Below, piece after piece: positions 34,423-42,518 of a stretch of 64,000 nt of DNA. Position numbers and translations under genes: made by a program. Below the pieces are notes generated by a model, which was not told the DNA's origin, ran no database searches, and saw only the letters and a program-made list of their open reading frames with translations. Source of the DNA: Bradyrhizobium sp. LTSP885. GTDB taxonomy: Bacteria; Pseudomonadota; Alphaproteobacteria; Rhizobiales; Xanthobacteraceae. The DNA lies in contig NZ_JYMT01000039.1 in assembly GCF_000938305.1 (NCBI RefSeq), positions 62,001 through 126,000 on the forward strand. Reading direction: 5' to 3'. Positions within the stretch are counted from its first letter, which is position 1; each line of letters starts with the position of its first letter.

Positions 34423-35340
34423 TTGAGGCTTGTGAGGTCGCTTTCATTGCGCGGCTGGGCGCTTCTCGGCGCCGTCGGCCTTTGCATCGCAATTCCCGGC
34501 ACCGTGTCGACGCTGGGCACTTCGGCGCAGGCAAGCTCGACCCTCGAAGAACGCAAGCTGCCGATGAAGTTCAGCTGGATCGCGTGCCAGCCGAATTGCA
34601 GGGGCTGGGTGTCCGCGGTCGGCATCATCACCGTCGATAGCCCAAAGGATTTTGACGAGTTCGCGCGCGGCCGCCAGCTCAATGGCGCCACCATCGTGCT
34701 CGACTCCAGCGGTGGGTCGGTCAATGACGCGATCACGCTTGGCCGCCGGTTCCGCGGCCTCGGCGCGCTGACCACCGTCGGCACCAGTATCGTCAGCCAG
34801 ACGCCGCAGGGCGAACGCGCGAGCGTCGTGCCGGATGCCTATTGCGAGTCGATGTGCGTGTTCCTGCTGCTGTCGGGCCAAACCCGCTTTGTCCCGCAGG
34901 CCGCCCATATCCGCGTCCACCAGATCTGGATGGGCGACCGCGCCGATGATGCCAGGGCCGCGAGCTACAACGCGCAGGATCTGATGATTGTCGAGCGCGA
35001 TATCGGCCGCCTCGCCAAATACACCTTCGACATGGGCGGTGCAGGCGACCTGCTGTCGCTGGCGCTCAGTGTGCCGCCGTGGGAAGAGCTGCACGAATTG
35101 TCGCCGGCCGAACTGCGGCTGACCAATCTTGTGACCACCGATGCTGTCGCCGACGTGCTGCCGCGGCAGGACAGCGGCGTCCCGGTCGCGGAAGCCAAAT
35201 CGGAAGCCAAGTCCAGGGATCGCTTCGTCAGCAGTGCGATGGACGGCGAGGCGCAATCGCAAACCGCGAAGGCGACCAAGACCGCGGAGGTTCTTGCTCC
35301 GACCGGTGGCGCAGCGGCGCCGACTCAGCCCGCACAATAG
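34423..35340 (+). CDS. Exported ClpP-fold protein, shorter relative
   Basis: TTG 34423 is chosen because GAAGGA lies 6 bases before it. The 305-residue product has a signal anchor (SLRGWALLGAVGLCIAIPGTV) and a ClpP-like core: GATIVLDSSGGSVNDAITLGRRFRGLGALTTVG, then AYCESMCVFLLLSGQTRFVPQAAHIRVHQIW. Ser143 sits between Cys141 and Cys145, and His166 matches the catalytic His. The C-terminal quarter is low-complexity. The CxSxC arrangement is shared with the protein at 27593-28846. Confidence 0.75.
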   Translation: MRLVRSLSLRGWALLGAVGLCIAIPGTVSTLGTSAQASSTLEERKLPMKFSWIACQPNCRGWVSAVGIITVDSPKDFDEFARGRQLNGATIVLDSSGGSVNDAITLGRRFRGLGALTTVGTSIVSQTPQGERASVVPDAYCESMCVFLLLSGQTRFVPQAAHIRVHQIWMGDRADDARAASYNAQDLMIVERDIGRLAKYTFDMGGAGDLLSLALSVPPWEELHELSPAELRLTNLVTTDAVADVLPRQDSGVPVAEAKSEAKSRDRFVSSAMDGEAQSQTAKATKTAEVLAPTGGAAAPTQPAQ

Positions 35341-35355
35341 GGCTCAATTGAATTC

Positions 35356-35802
35356 CTAAGCTGGCTGCTTCGCTTTGGCCTCGATCTGGCCGATCGCATC
35401 GACCACGGCGTCAAACGTCAGCATGGTCGAGGCGTGGCGAGCCTTGTAATCGCGAACCGGCTCGAGCAGCGCGATATCGGCCCATTTGCCGCCCTGCGGT
35501 GGCTGGCCATTTTCCTTCAGCATCTTGCGGACGGTTTCGCGCAATTCGCGCAACTCGTCAGCGGTCGAGCCCACCACCTGGCTCGCCATGATCGAGGAGG
35601 AGGCCTGGCCGAGCGCGCAGGCCTTCACATCATGGGCGAAGTCGGTCACCACAGGACCGTCCATCTTGAGGTCGACCTTCACGGTCGAACCGCACAGTTT
35701 GGAATGGGCCGTGGCGCTGGCATCGGGTTCGGCCAGTCTGCCGAGACGCGGAATATTGCCGGCCAACTCGATGATCCGCTTGTTGTAAATGTCGTTCAGC
35801 AT
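35356..35802 (-). CDS. SufU/IscU-like iron-sulfur cluster scaffold protein
   Basis: A 148-residue protein with LNDIYNKRIIELAGNIPRLGRL at the start, SKLCGSTVKVDLKMDG (Cys37) and DVKACALGQASSSIMASQVVG (Cys62), the first two cluster ligands of the NifU-N fold. The third Cys of canonical IscU/SufU is not present: the aligned stretch reads DYKARHASTMLTFDAVVDAI with His123. No isc, suf or nif genes are nearby. It could be a specialised carrier rather than the main scaffold. Confidence 0.82.
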   Translation of the reverse strand: MLNDIYNKRIIELAGNIPRLGRLAEPDASATAHSKLCGSTVKVDLKMDGPVVTDFAHDVKACALGQASSSIMASQVVGSTADELRELRETVRKMLKENGQPPQGGKWADIALLEPVRDYKARHASTMLTFDAVVDAIGQIEAKAKQPA

Positions 35803-35994
35803 GGGGGCAGATGCCTGGTTCCGGTGGTGCCGGGCGCTCTTGGCGGCTGGGTTTCACCGTCCTATATATGAACAGCAGTGGCGGAAGCATAGTCCGGCCA
35901 TGCCAGCGTTGCGGCCTGATCAGGTCGTTGCGGTGCTTTAAGGATGGGACTCAGGCGCCCGGCGGTTTGTAAATCCGCCCCGTCTGCCCGGTGA

Positions 35995-36042
35995 CACCTC
36001 CGGCCCAAGGGCAAATGCCTGGGCCGGTCGAACGGAGAAGAC
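35995..36042 (+). promoter_or_regulatory. Structured folE leader, THF-II (folE motif) riboswitch candidate
   Basis: CCGGCCCA (36000-36007) pairs with TGGGCCGG (36020-36027), with an inner GGC/GCC hairpin. Further out, CTCCG (35998-36002) can instead pair with CGGAG (36033-36037), which is the ribosome site of folE. A leader in which the ribosome site takes part in the stem, upstream of folE in an alphaproteobacterium, fits the known folE RNA motif class. I could not check the conserved internal bulge. Confidence 0.4.
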
Positions 36043-36738
36043 ATGGACGCCTTGATCAAATCGATCCGCCCGAACAAGCCATCTGACGGCAAGAGTCCCG
36101 AGACTCGTCCGGGCGAGCTCGACCCTTCTGAATTCATGGCCGCTGCCGTCCGCGCCGACCAGCCGCGCCCGTCGCGGGCCGAGGCCGAGCAGGCGGTGCA
36201 CACGTTGCTCAGCTATATCGGCGAGAATCCGGGCCGCGAAGGGTTGCTCGATACGCCGCGCCGTGTCGTCGAAGCCTATGACGAGCTCTATCAGGGCTAC
36301 CACCAGTGCCCGGCCGAGGTGCTGAACCGCACCTTCGGCGAAACCGCTGGATACGACGACTTCGTCCTGATCCGCGACATCGAATTCACCTCGCAGTGCG
36401 AGCATCACATGATGCCGTTCTACGGCAAGGCGCATATCGCCTATACGCCGGTTGAGCGGGTCGTGGGCCTATCCAAGCTTGCGCGGCTGACCGACATCTT
36501 CGCCCGCCGCCTGCAGACCCAGGAGCATCTCACCGCCCAGATCGCGGCTGCGATCGATGAGGTCCTGAAACCGCGTGGCGTTGCGGTGCTGATCGAGGCG
36601 GAGCATACCTGCATGTCGGTGCGCGGCGTCGCCAAGCATGGCGCGACGACGTTCACCAGCCGCTTCACCGGCGTCTTCCGCGACAATCCGGCGGAGCAGC
36701 AGCGTTTCCTGTCCCTGGTGCGAGGACCGAACCGGTAA
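36043..36738 (+). CDS. folE: GTP cyclohydrolase I
   Basis: A 231-residue enzyme with zinc ligands Cys119 and His122 (FTSQCEHHMMPFYGKAHIAY) and Cys190 (EAEHTCMSVRG). It also shows the GENPGREGLLDTPRRV entry motif and the RLQTQEHLTAQIAAAI and GATTFTSRFTGVF stretches. It converts GTP to 7,8-dihydroneopterin triphosphate, the first step of folate synthesis. The N-terminal 45 residues are a variable extension. hisI follows after 28 bp and may be cotranscribed. Confidence 0.96.
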   Translation: MDALIKSIRPNKPSDGKSPETRPGELDPSEFMAAAVRADQPRPSRAEAEQAVHTLLSYIGENPGREGLLDTPRRVVEAYDELYQGYHQCPAEVLNRTFGETAGYDDFVLIRDIEFTSQCEHHMMPFYGKAHIAYTPVERVVGLSKLARLTDIFARRLQTQEHLTAQIAAAIDEVLKPRGVAVLIEAEHTCMSVRGVAKHGATTFTSRFTGVFRDNPAEQQRFLSLVRGPNR

Positions 36739-36766
36739 CCTCGCATTCCCTTAAGCGAGGTTTGCC

Positions 36767-37195
36767 GTGTCCACATCGACCCACGATCACGATCGCGAAG
36801 AGGGGCTGGCGTTCCAGCCCAAATTCGACGCGGTAGGTCTCGTGACCTGCGTCGCGACCGATGTCGCAACCGGCGACGTGCTGATGGTCGCACACATGAA
36901 CGACGAAGCGCTGCGCAAGACCATCGCGACCGGCGAAGCCTGGTACTTCAGCCGCTCGCGCAATGCGCTCTGGCGCAAGGGTGAAAGCTCCGGCCAGACC
37001 CAGCGCGTGGTCGAGATGCGGATGGATTGCGACCAGGACGCGGTGTGGCTTCGTGTCGAGCAGACCGGCGCGGCCTGCCACACCGGGCGGCGCTCGTGCT
37101 TCTACCGCAGGGTGAATGGCGCGGGGGGTGACATCAGTTTGTCATTTGTCGATGCTGAGCGGTTGTTCGATCCGGCAAAAATCTATCGCAAATAG
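36767..37195 (+). CDS. hisI: Phosphoribosyl-AMP cyclohydrolase
   Basis: A 142-residue protein starting at GTG. It contains LVTCVATDVATGDVLMVAHMNDEALRKTIATGEAWYFSRSRNALWRKGESSGQTQRVVEMRMDCDQDAVWLRVEQTGAACHTGRRSCFYR, the complete HisI family with its Zn and Mg ligands (DCDQDA, ACHTGRRSC). It opens the adenine ring of PR-AMP, the third step of histidine synthesis. The HisE pyrophosphatase domain is not fused, as usual in alphaproteobacteria. Confidence 0.96.
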   Translation: MSTSTHDHDREEGLAFQPKFDAVGLVTCVATDVATGDVLMVAHMNDEALRKTIATGEAWYFSRSRNALWRKGESSGQTQRVVEMRMDCDQDAVWLRVEQTGAACHTGRRSCFYRRVNGAGGDISLSFVDAERLFDPAKIYRK

Positions 37196-37230
37196 CTTTA
37201 ACTGAACGGAAGCAATTGACTTATTGAATT

Positions 37231-37242
37231 GAGGCGCGCCTC
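37231..37242. promoter_or_regulatory. GAGGCGCGCCTC palindrome before the oxidase operon
   Basis: A perfect 12-bp palindrome 54-65 bp upstream of the first cytochrome gene, following an AT-rich TTGACTTATTGAATT segment. A regulatory role is only a guess. Confidence 0.35.
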
Positions 37243-37295
37243 CTGCCTCGCGATGTGACTATAGTCTCGCATCATCGCGCTGGAGGCCTAGAACG

Positions 37296-38006
37296 GTGAT
37301 GCATCGTTTTCTGCGGCTGATCGCGGTTCTCGCGTTCGTCGCATCGCCAATCGGTGGGGCGCAATCGCAAACGACGGAGCGCGCGCCCGATACGATGGCC
37401 GCCCGCGTTCTTGCCTGCGCGTCCTGTCACGGCGCCGAGGGCGAGGGCACCAGCGACGTCTATTTCCCGCGCCTTGCCGGCAAGCCTGCCGGTTATCTCT
37501 ACAATCAGCTGATTGCCTTCAGGGACGGACGGCGGAGATATCCGCCGATGAACTTTCTCCTGGAGTTTCTGCCTGACGATTACCTGAAGAAGATTGCAGA
37601 GCATTTTGCCTCGCTTCGGCCGCCGTTTCCGGCGCCGGCTCCTCCGACAGACAGCAAGGAGGTTTTGGCCCGCGGCGAGTCGATTGTGAAGAACGGAGAC
37701 GCCCAGCATGCCGTTCCGCCCTGTTCGGCTTGCCACGGCCCGACCCTCGGCGGAATGGAGCCGGGCATTCCGGGATTGCTCGGCCTGCGCGCGGCCTACA
37801 TCAGCGGCCAACTCGGCGGCTGGCGCTACGGCACGCGCACCGCGATTGCGCCCGACTGCATGCAAATCGTCGCGAGCCTTTTGACCGAGGACGACGTAAA
37901 GGCGGTCGCTGCCTATCTGTCGTCGCGCCCGGCGCCACCGGATCCATCCTTCGCGCCACGTGGGAGCCTCCCAATGCCGCTCGAATGCGGCAGCGAACCG
38001 CGTTGA
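37296..38006 (+). CDS. Dihaem cytochrome c (c4-like), first gene of the ba3 oxidase operon
   Basis: A 236-residue protein with a signal peptide (MMHRFLRLIAVLAFVASPIGGAQSQ) and two haem c sites: CASCH (41-45) and CSACH (143-147). Each domain has the class I cytochrome layout with a Met-containing loop (PPMNFLL in the first). This fits a soluble periplasmic c4-type electron carrier. Thirteen bp separate it from the trihaem cytochrome gene, so it is probably the donor for the oxidase encoded downstream. Confidence 0.88.
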   Translation: MMHRFLRLIAVLAFVASPIGGAQSQTTERAPDTMAARVLACASCHGAEGEGTSDVYFPRLAGKPAGYLYNQLIAFRDGRRRYPPMNFLLEFLPDDYLKKIAEHFASLRPPFPAPAPPTDSKEVLARGESIVKNGDAQHAVPPCSACHGPTLGGMEPGIPGLLGLRAAYISGQLGGWRYGTRTAIAPDCMQIVASLLTEDDVKAVAAYLSSRPAPPDPSFAPRGSLPMPLECGSEPR

Positions 38007-38019
38007 AGGGATCGTACCG

Positions 38020-39270
38020 ATGCCGCGAGGCTCAAAGGGAATGTTTGCCGCACTGATGCTGACGCTGTCGCCGATCGCGGTGTACGCGCAGCAGAAGCCG
38101 GTAGATCCAGTCGTGATTGCGAAGGGCGAATATCTCGCGCGCGCCGGCGATTGCATCGCCTGCCACACCGCGCGCGAGGGCAAGACCTTCGCCGGCGGCC
38201 TTGCGATGAAGACGCCGTTCGGCACGCTGTATACGTCCAACATCACGCCCGATCCGCAGACCAGCATCGGTACGTGGACGTCGGACCAGTTCTACCGGAT
38301 GATGCACAGCGGCCGCTTCCCGGATGGCGGCCTGGTCTATCCGGCAATGCCGTTTGCCTCCTACACCAAGGTGATGCGCGAGGATAGCGACGCGATCTAC
38401 GCTTATCTGCGCACGGTGCCGCCGGTGAAGCAGGTCAACAAGCCGCATGACCTGACCTTCCCGTTCAACAACCGCTCGCTGATCCTCGGATGGCGCACGC
38501 TGTTCTTCAAGGAAGGGGCGTTCGAACCCGACCCGAGCAAGTCGGCGGAGTGGAACAGGGGCGCCTACCTGGTTGAAGGCCTCGGCCATTGCGGCATGTG
38601 CCACACCGCGATCAACGCGCTCGGTGGCAGTTCCCAGTCGCAAGCGTTCGAGGGCGGCCTGATCCCGATGCAGAACTGGTACGCACCGTCGCTGACCTCG
38701 AACAAGGAAGCGGGACTCGGCGATTGGACGATCGAAGAGATCGTCGACTATCTGCGCACGGGTGTCTCTGCCAAGGGCGCGGTGTACGGGCCGATGGCCG
38801 AGGTCGTTTACAACAGCCTGCAATATCTCAACGATGATGACGTCCGCGCGATGGCGGTTTATCTCAAGGGGCTTGCGCAGGGCGCGTCGCCGGAAAAGGC
38901 GGCGGCGCCGTTGCCGTCGGCCGAAAGCAGCCTGCTGCTCTCGTTCGGCAAGCAGCTCTATGACCGCGAATGCGCAAGCTGCCATGGCGTGAACGGGCAG
39001 GGCATGCCGCCGGACTATCCGCCGCTCGCCGGCAACCAGTCGATCCAGATGGTTTCCGCGGTCAACGCCATCCGCATGGTGCTCAATGGCGGCTATCCGC
39101 CGGGCACGGCCGGCAATCCGATGCCCTTTGGCATGCCGCCGTTCGCGCACAAGCTCTCGGACGATGAAGTCGCGGCCGTTGTGACCTACATCCGGGCGTC
39201 ATGGGGTAACCGCGGCGAACCGGTCTCGGCGCGGCAGGCCAATGAGCTGCGCGCGGCAACGCTGAATTAG
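38020..39270 (+). CDS. Trihaem cytochrome c, alcohol-dehydrogenase cytochrome subunit-like
   Basis: A 416-residue protein from ATG 38020, with GAAGGG upstream. A signal peptide (FAALMLTLSPIAVYAQQ) precedes three CxxCH sites: CIACH (45-49), CGMCH (191-195) and CASCH (318-322). Spacing and sequence (GEYLARAGDCIACHTAREGKTFAGGLAMKTPFGTLYTSNITPD, RGAYLVEGLGHCGMCHT) match the cytochrome subunit of membrane alcohol, gluconate or sorbitol dehydrogenases. No dehydrogenase subunit is encoded here, so it may accept electrons from periplasmic dehydrogenases made elsewhere and pass them to the oxidase. Confidence 0.9.
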   Translation: MPRGSKGMFAALMLTLSPIAVYAQQKPVDPVVIAKGEYLARAGDCIACHTAREGKTFAGGLAMKTPFGTLYTSNITPDPQTSIGTWTSDQFYRMMHSGRFPDGGLVYPAMPFASYTKVMREDSDAIYAYLRTVPPVKQVNKPHDLTFPFNNRSLILGWRTLFFKEGAFEPDPSKSAEWNRGAYLVEGLGHCGMCHTAINALGGSSQSQAFEGGLIPMQNWYAPSLTSNKEAGLGDWTIEEIVDYLRTGVSAKGAVYGPMAEVVYNSLQYLNDDDVRAMAVYLKGLAQGASPEKAAAPLPSAESSLLLSFGKQLYDRECASCHGVNGQGMPPDYPPLAGNQSIQMVSAVNAIRMVLNGGYPPGTAGNPMPFGMPPFAHKLSDDEVAAVVTYIRASWGNRGEPVSARQANELRAATLN

Positions 39271-39280
39271 GGGCGCGATC

Positions 39281-39460
39281 ATGATCAATTCATCTTCGCC
39301 GCAATCGTCGGTAACCGGCTCGGAAGACGAGGCGGTCGAAGTCATCGTGCGCGCTGGTCCGGGCGGCGCGGTCGCGGTGGCCGGCATTGCGACGGCCATC
39401 GTGATCGGGCTCTGGTTTGCATTCTATCTGCTGGTGTTCCTGCCGCGGAGCACGGGCTGA
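39281..39460 (+). CDS. Small one-TM protein, possible ba3 oxidase subunit IIa
   Basis: A 59-residue protein that starts 10 bp after the trihaem gene and overlaps the next start (TGATG). The sequence begins MINSSSPQSSVTGSEDEAVE, followed by a Gly/Ala-rich membrane helix (about 30-54) ending in WFAFYLLVFLPRSTG. Size, single helix and position directly before subunit II match the tiny subunit IIa of Thermus ba3 oxidase. Sequence identity to that subunit was not testable. The gene is tightly coupled within the operon, which supports it being real. Confidence 0.7.
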   Translation: MINSSSPQSSVTGSEDEAVEVIVRAGPGGAVAVAGIATAIVIGLWFAFYLLVFLPRSTG

Positions 39461-40023
39461 TGGCAACCGAGACGGAGCACAGCCCCGGCGAAGCCGTCAC
39501 GGCGCGGATCGAGCGCCGCTGGGCTACGCTGTCGATCATCATCGTCGGCCTGCTGGTCGGCATGGCGGCGTATATCGGCATCCATCAGGCGACGATGCCG
39601 CAGGGCCATGTCGAGACCGCCGATCCCAAGACGCTGCATCTTGCGGGCGAGTTTATCGAGAGCAATCTCGGCAGCGCGGTGGAAGCCGACGGCTCCGTCA
39701 CGGTGCGTGCGATCGGGCAGCAATATTCCTTTACGCCGCAATGCGTCGTGGTGCCGTCGGAGACGCCGGTCACCTTCCGCGCCACCAGCGCCGACGTCGT
39801 GCATGGCTTCCTGATCGAGGGTACCAACATCAACACCATGCTGGTGCCCGGTTATGTCTCGGCGCTTCAGGTGCGCTTCAAGGCGCCCGGCGAGCATATG
39901 ATGCCGTGTCAGGAATTCTGCGGCATCGGCCATCAGGGCATGTGGGGCAAGGTCAAGGTCGTCGACAAGGCCGCATTCCTGAACATGGCTGCGGCAAAGC
40001 GGAGGCTGACCTGTGTTGACTAA
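39460..40023 (+). CDS. Cytochrome c oxidase subunit II, ba3 type
   Basis: A 187-residue protein with a single N-terminal membrane helix (about 22-42) instead of the two of aa3 subunit II, which is a B-family trait. The CuA site is complete: His115 (DVVHGF), then PCQEFCGIGHQGM with Cys150, Glu152, Cys154, His158 and Met161. It accepts electrons from cytochrome c and delivers them to haem b/a in subunit I. The start overlaps the preceding small gene and the 3' end overlaps subunit I by 11 bp. Confidence 0.93.
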   Translation: MATETEHSPGEAVTARIERRWATLSIIIVGLLVGMAAYIGIHQATMPQGHVETADPKTLHLAGEFIESNLGSAVEADGSVTVRAIGQQYSFTPQCVVVPSETPVTFRATSADVVHGFLIEGTNINTMLVPGYVSALQVRFKAPGEHMMPCQEFCGIGHQGMWGKVKVVDKAAFLNMAAAKRRLTCVD

Positions 40024-41638
40024 CAAGCGGCTTATCCTCGCGCACTTTTGGCTCGCTTTCATCGTGTTTGCCGTGGCGCTGGTGCTCGGCGCCTGGCAGA
40101 TGTTCGTGCGCAGTCCGCTGAATGCCTGGCACTTCAATCCCGAGCTCTACTATCGCTCGGTCACCGCGCATGGCTCGGCGATGGGCTATGTCTTTCCGAC
40201 CTTGATCGCGATGGGGTTTGGTTACGCCATCACCGAGGCGTCGCTGGAGAAGCCGCTGGTCGGACGGCGCTGGGCCTGGGTCGGCTTCCTGCTGGTTGCC
40301 GTCGGCGCTGTTGTCGCGATGGTTCCGGTGTCGCTCGGGCTCGCCTCGGTGCTCTACACCTTCTATCCGCCGATGATCGGCAATCCCTTCTATTACATCG
40401 GCGTCGTGATGGTCGTGGTCGGCTCATGGATCTGGGTCGCGCTGACGTCGATCAATTTCACGATCTGGAAGCGCGACAACCCGGGCAAGCCGGTGCCGCT
40501 TCCGATGTTCGCCAATGTCGCGGGCTCCTATTTGTGGGGCTGGACCGCGGTCGGTGCGGCGCTGGAAATCCTGCTGCAGATCCTGCCGGTGGCGCTAGGG
40601 TTCAAGTCGACGATCGATGCCGGCCTGGCGCGCGTGTTCTTCTCGTGGACGCTGCACGCGATTGTCTATTTCTGGCTGATGCCGACCTATATCGCCTATT
40701 ACACGATCTTCCCGCGCGCGATCGGCGGCAGGCTCTACAGCGATGCGATGGCGCGGATTTCCTTTATCCTGTTTGTCGTGGTGGCGATGCCGATCGGCGT
40801 TCATCACCTGTTCGCCGATCCGCAAGTGGGCGCCGGCTTCAAGTTCATGCATTCGGCGTTTACCGGCCTCGTCGCGCTGCCGACGCTGCTCACGGTGTTC
40901 ACGATCTGCGCGTCGGCTGAGATTGCAAGCCGGCTGCGCGGCGGGCGGGGCGCGTTCGGCTGGATCACGGCGTTGCCGTGGTCCAATCCGATCATGCTCG
41001 CGACCGCGCTGTCGCTGGTCATGCTCGGCTTCGGCGGCGCCGGGGGCCTCATCAACATGAGCTATCAGCTCGACGCCAGCGTGCATAACACGCAATGGAT
41101 CACCGGCCATTTCCACCTGATCTTCGGCGGTGCCATCGTGATCATGTATTTCGCGATCGCCTATGATCTGTGGCCGCATCTGACCGGCCGTGCGCTCGAA
41201 AGCTTCGGCCTGATGCGCGCGCAGCTCTGGCTGTGGTTCATCGGCATGATCGTCACCACGTTCCCGTGGCACTATGTCGGCATTCTCGGCATGCCGCGCC
41301 GTATGGCCTTCTACGACTACGCCAATCCCGCGATCTCGCCGCAGGCCTTTTCGGTCGTGGTGTCGGCCATCGGCGGATTCATCCTGCTGGTATCCGGCAT
41401 TCTCTTCATGCTCGTGCTGATCCGCGGACAATTCGGCACGAGGGGGGAGGCGGGTGCGTACCGCTTTAGTGTGCCTCTGCACATGCCCGCGCGGATCCCG
41501 GTCGCACTCAATTCCTTCGGGCTATGGCTTGCGCTGATGATCGGCCTCACCGTCGTGAATTACGGCTTTCCGATCGCGCAACTGATGGTGCTGAACGAGA
41601 CCAGCGTGCCCGCAGTCTACGTCGGAGCGAGCCGATGA
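40013..41638 (+). CDS. Cytochrome c oxidase subunit I, ba3 type (B-family haem-copper oxidase)
   Basis: A 541-residue protein with about 13 membrane helices, starting at GTG with GGAGG upstream. Haem and copper ligands are all seen: His53 (low-spin haem), His215 with Tyr219 (WTLHAIVYFWLMPTY, the CuB His-Tyr pair), His264-His265 (GVHHLFADP), and His366/His368 (GHFHLIFGG). The HAIVY pattern without the A-family HPEVY is diagnostic of B-type oxidases. It reduces O2 to water and pumps protons, usually with high oxygen affinity. Confidence 0.95.
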   Translation: MLTNKRLILAHFWLAFIVFAVALVLGAWQMFVRSPLNAWHFNPELYYRSVTAHGSAMGYVFPTLIAMGFGYAITEASLEKPLVGRRWAWVGFLLVAVGAVVAMVPVSLGLASVLYTFYPPMIGNPFYYIGVVMVVVGSWIWVALTSINFTIWKRDNPGKPVPLPMFANVAGSYLWGWTAVGAALEILLQILPVALGFKSTIDAGLARVFFSWTLHAIVYFWLMPTYIAYYTIFPRAIGGRLYSDAMARISFILFVVVAMPIGVHHLFADPQVGAGFKFMHSAFTGLVALPTLLTVFTICASAEIASRLRGGRGAFGWITALPWSNPIMLATALSLVMLGFGGAGGLINMSYQLDASVHNTQWITGHFHLIFGGAIVIMYFAIAYDLWPHLTGRALESFGLMRAQLWLWFIGMIVTTFPWHYVGILGMPRRMAFYDYANPAISPQAFSVVVSAIGGFILLVSGILFMLVLIRGQFGTRGEAGAYRFSVPLHMPARIPVALNSFGLWLALMIGLTVVNYGFPIAQLMVLNETSVPAVYVGASR

Positions 41639-42426
41639 GCGATCAGCCGCTGGTCTCGCTGCGCAATCCCTGGTTCGTCGCCGGCGTCGGTATCACGGTT
41701 GGAATTGCCGCGTTCTCGGCGGTCGTGGGCCTGATCTGGCTGCCGCTGGCGCAGCCGGACCTGAAACTCAGCGGCATCTGGGATGCGATCTGCAGCGCGG
41801 CCGGCGTGCCGCGCGCGACGGTGCAGGACGCCTCCATCAAGCCGGAGTTCAGGACCTCCAACGTCGTGATGACTTCGGAAATGCTGACCAAGCCCGACCA
41901 GGTCTCGATCGGGCGAGGCGCGACGCTGTCGCAGCGCTGCGCGATCTGCCACGGACCGCAGGGCGTCAGCGACGCCAACTCGCCGAACCTCGCCGGGCAG
42001 TTCGCCGCGGTGACCTACAAGGAGCTCAACGACTTTAAGGCTGGCGCGCGGGTCAGCGTGGTGATGAGCCCGTTCGCGGCGGCGATAAGCGACCAGGACA
42101 TGAAGGACGTCGCGGCTTACTACGCCTATCTGCCGCGGGTGCCCTCGAACAATCTCAATGCCGGGCTTCCGGCGCCGGCGATCGTGGTGACGGGGGCGCC
42201 GATGCGCAACATACCGCCCTGCGGCTCTTGTCACGGCGACATCGACAACAAGGCGGGCAGCCCTTGGCTCGGCGGTCAGTCGGCGGTTTACATCAAGGCA
42301 CAGCTGCAGAGCCTCGCGTCGGGCGCGCGGCGCAACGACATCAGCCAGCAAATGCGCAACGTCGCCCGCCAGATGACGCCCGAGGAGATCGACCAGGCTG
42401 CGCGCTACTACGCGGCCCAGCCCTGA
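41635..42426 (+). CDS. Membrane-anchored dihaem cytochrome c, last gene of the operon
   Basis: A 263-residue protein overlapping the subunit I stop (ATGA). An uncleaved N-terminal helix (about 13-37, FVAGVGITVGIAAFSAVVGLIWLPL) tethers two haem c domains with CAICH (102-106) and CGSCH (196-200). Stretches such as NLAGQFAAVTYKELNDFKAGAR and SPWLGGQSAVYIKAQLQSLASGARRND are c4-like. It probably serves as the immediate electron entry to CuA, held beside the oxidase in the membrane. Confidence 0.9.
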   Translation: MSDQPLVSLRNPWFVAGVGITVGIAAFSAVVGLIWLPLAQPDLKLSGIWDAICSAAGVPRATVQDASIKPEFRTSNVVMTSEMLTKPDQVSIGRGATLSQRCAICHGPQGVSDANSPNLAGQFAAVTYKELNDFKAGARVSVVMSPFAAAISDQDMKDVAAYYAYLPRVPSNNLNAGLPAPAIVVTGAPMRNIPPCGSCHGDIDNKAGSPWLGGQSAVYIKAQLQSLASGARRNDISQQMRNVARQMTPEEIDQAARYYAAQP

Positions 42427-42518
42427 TGGGGTATACCTTAACGCGCCATTAACCATAATTGCGGCAAGCTGACAGGGCTTGGGTGCCGATTGCCGGCGCC
42501 CGCCAAGGCATCGGACAG

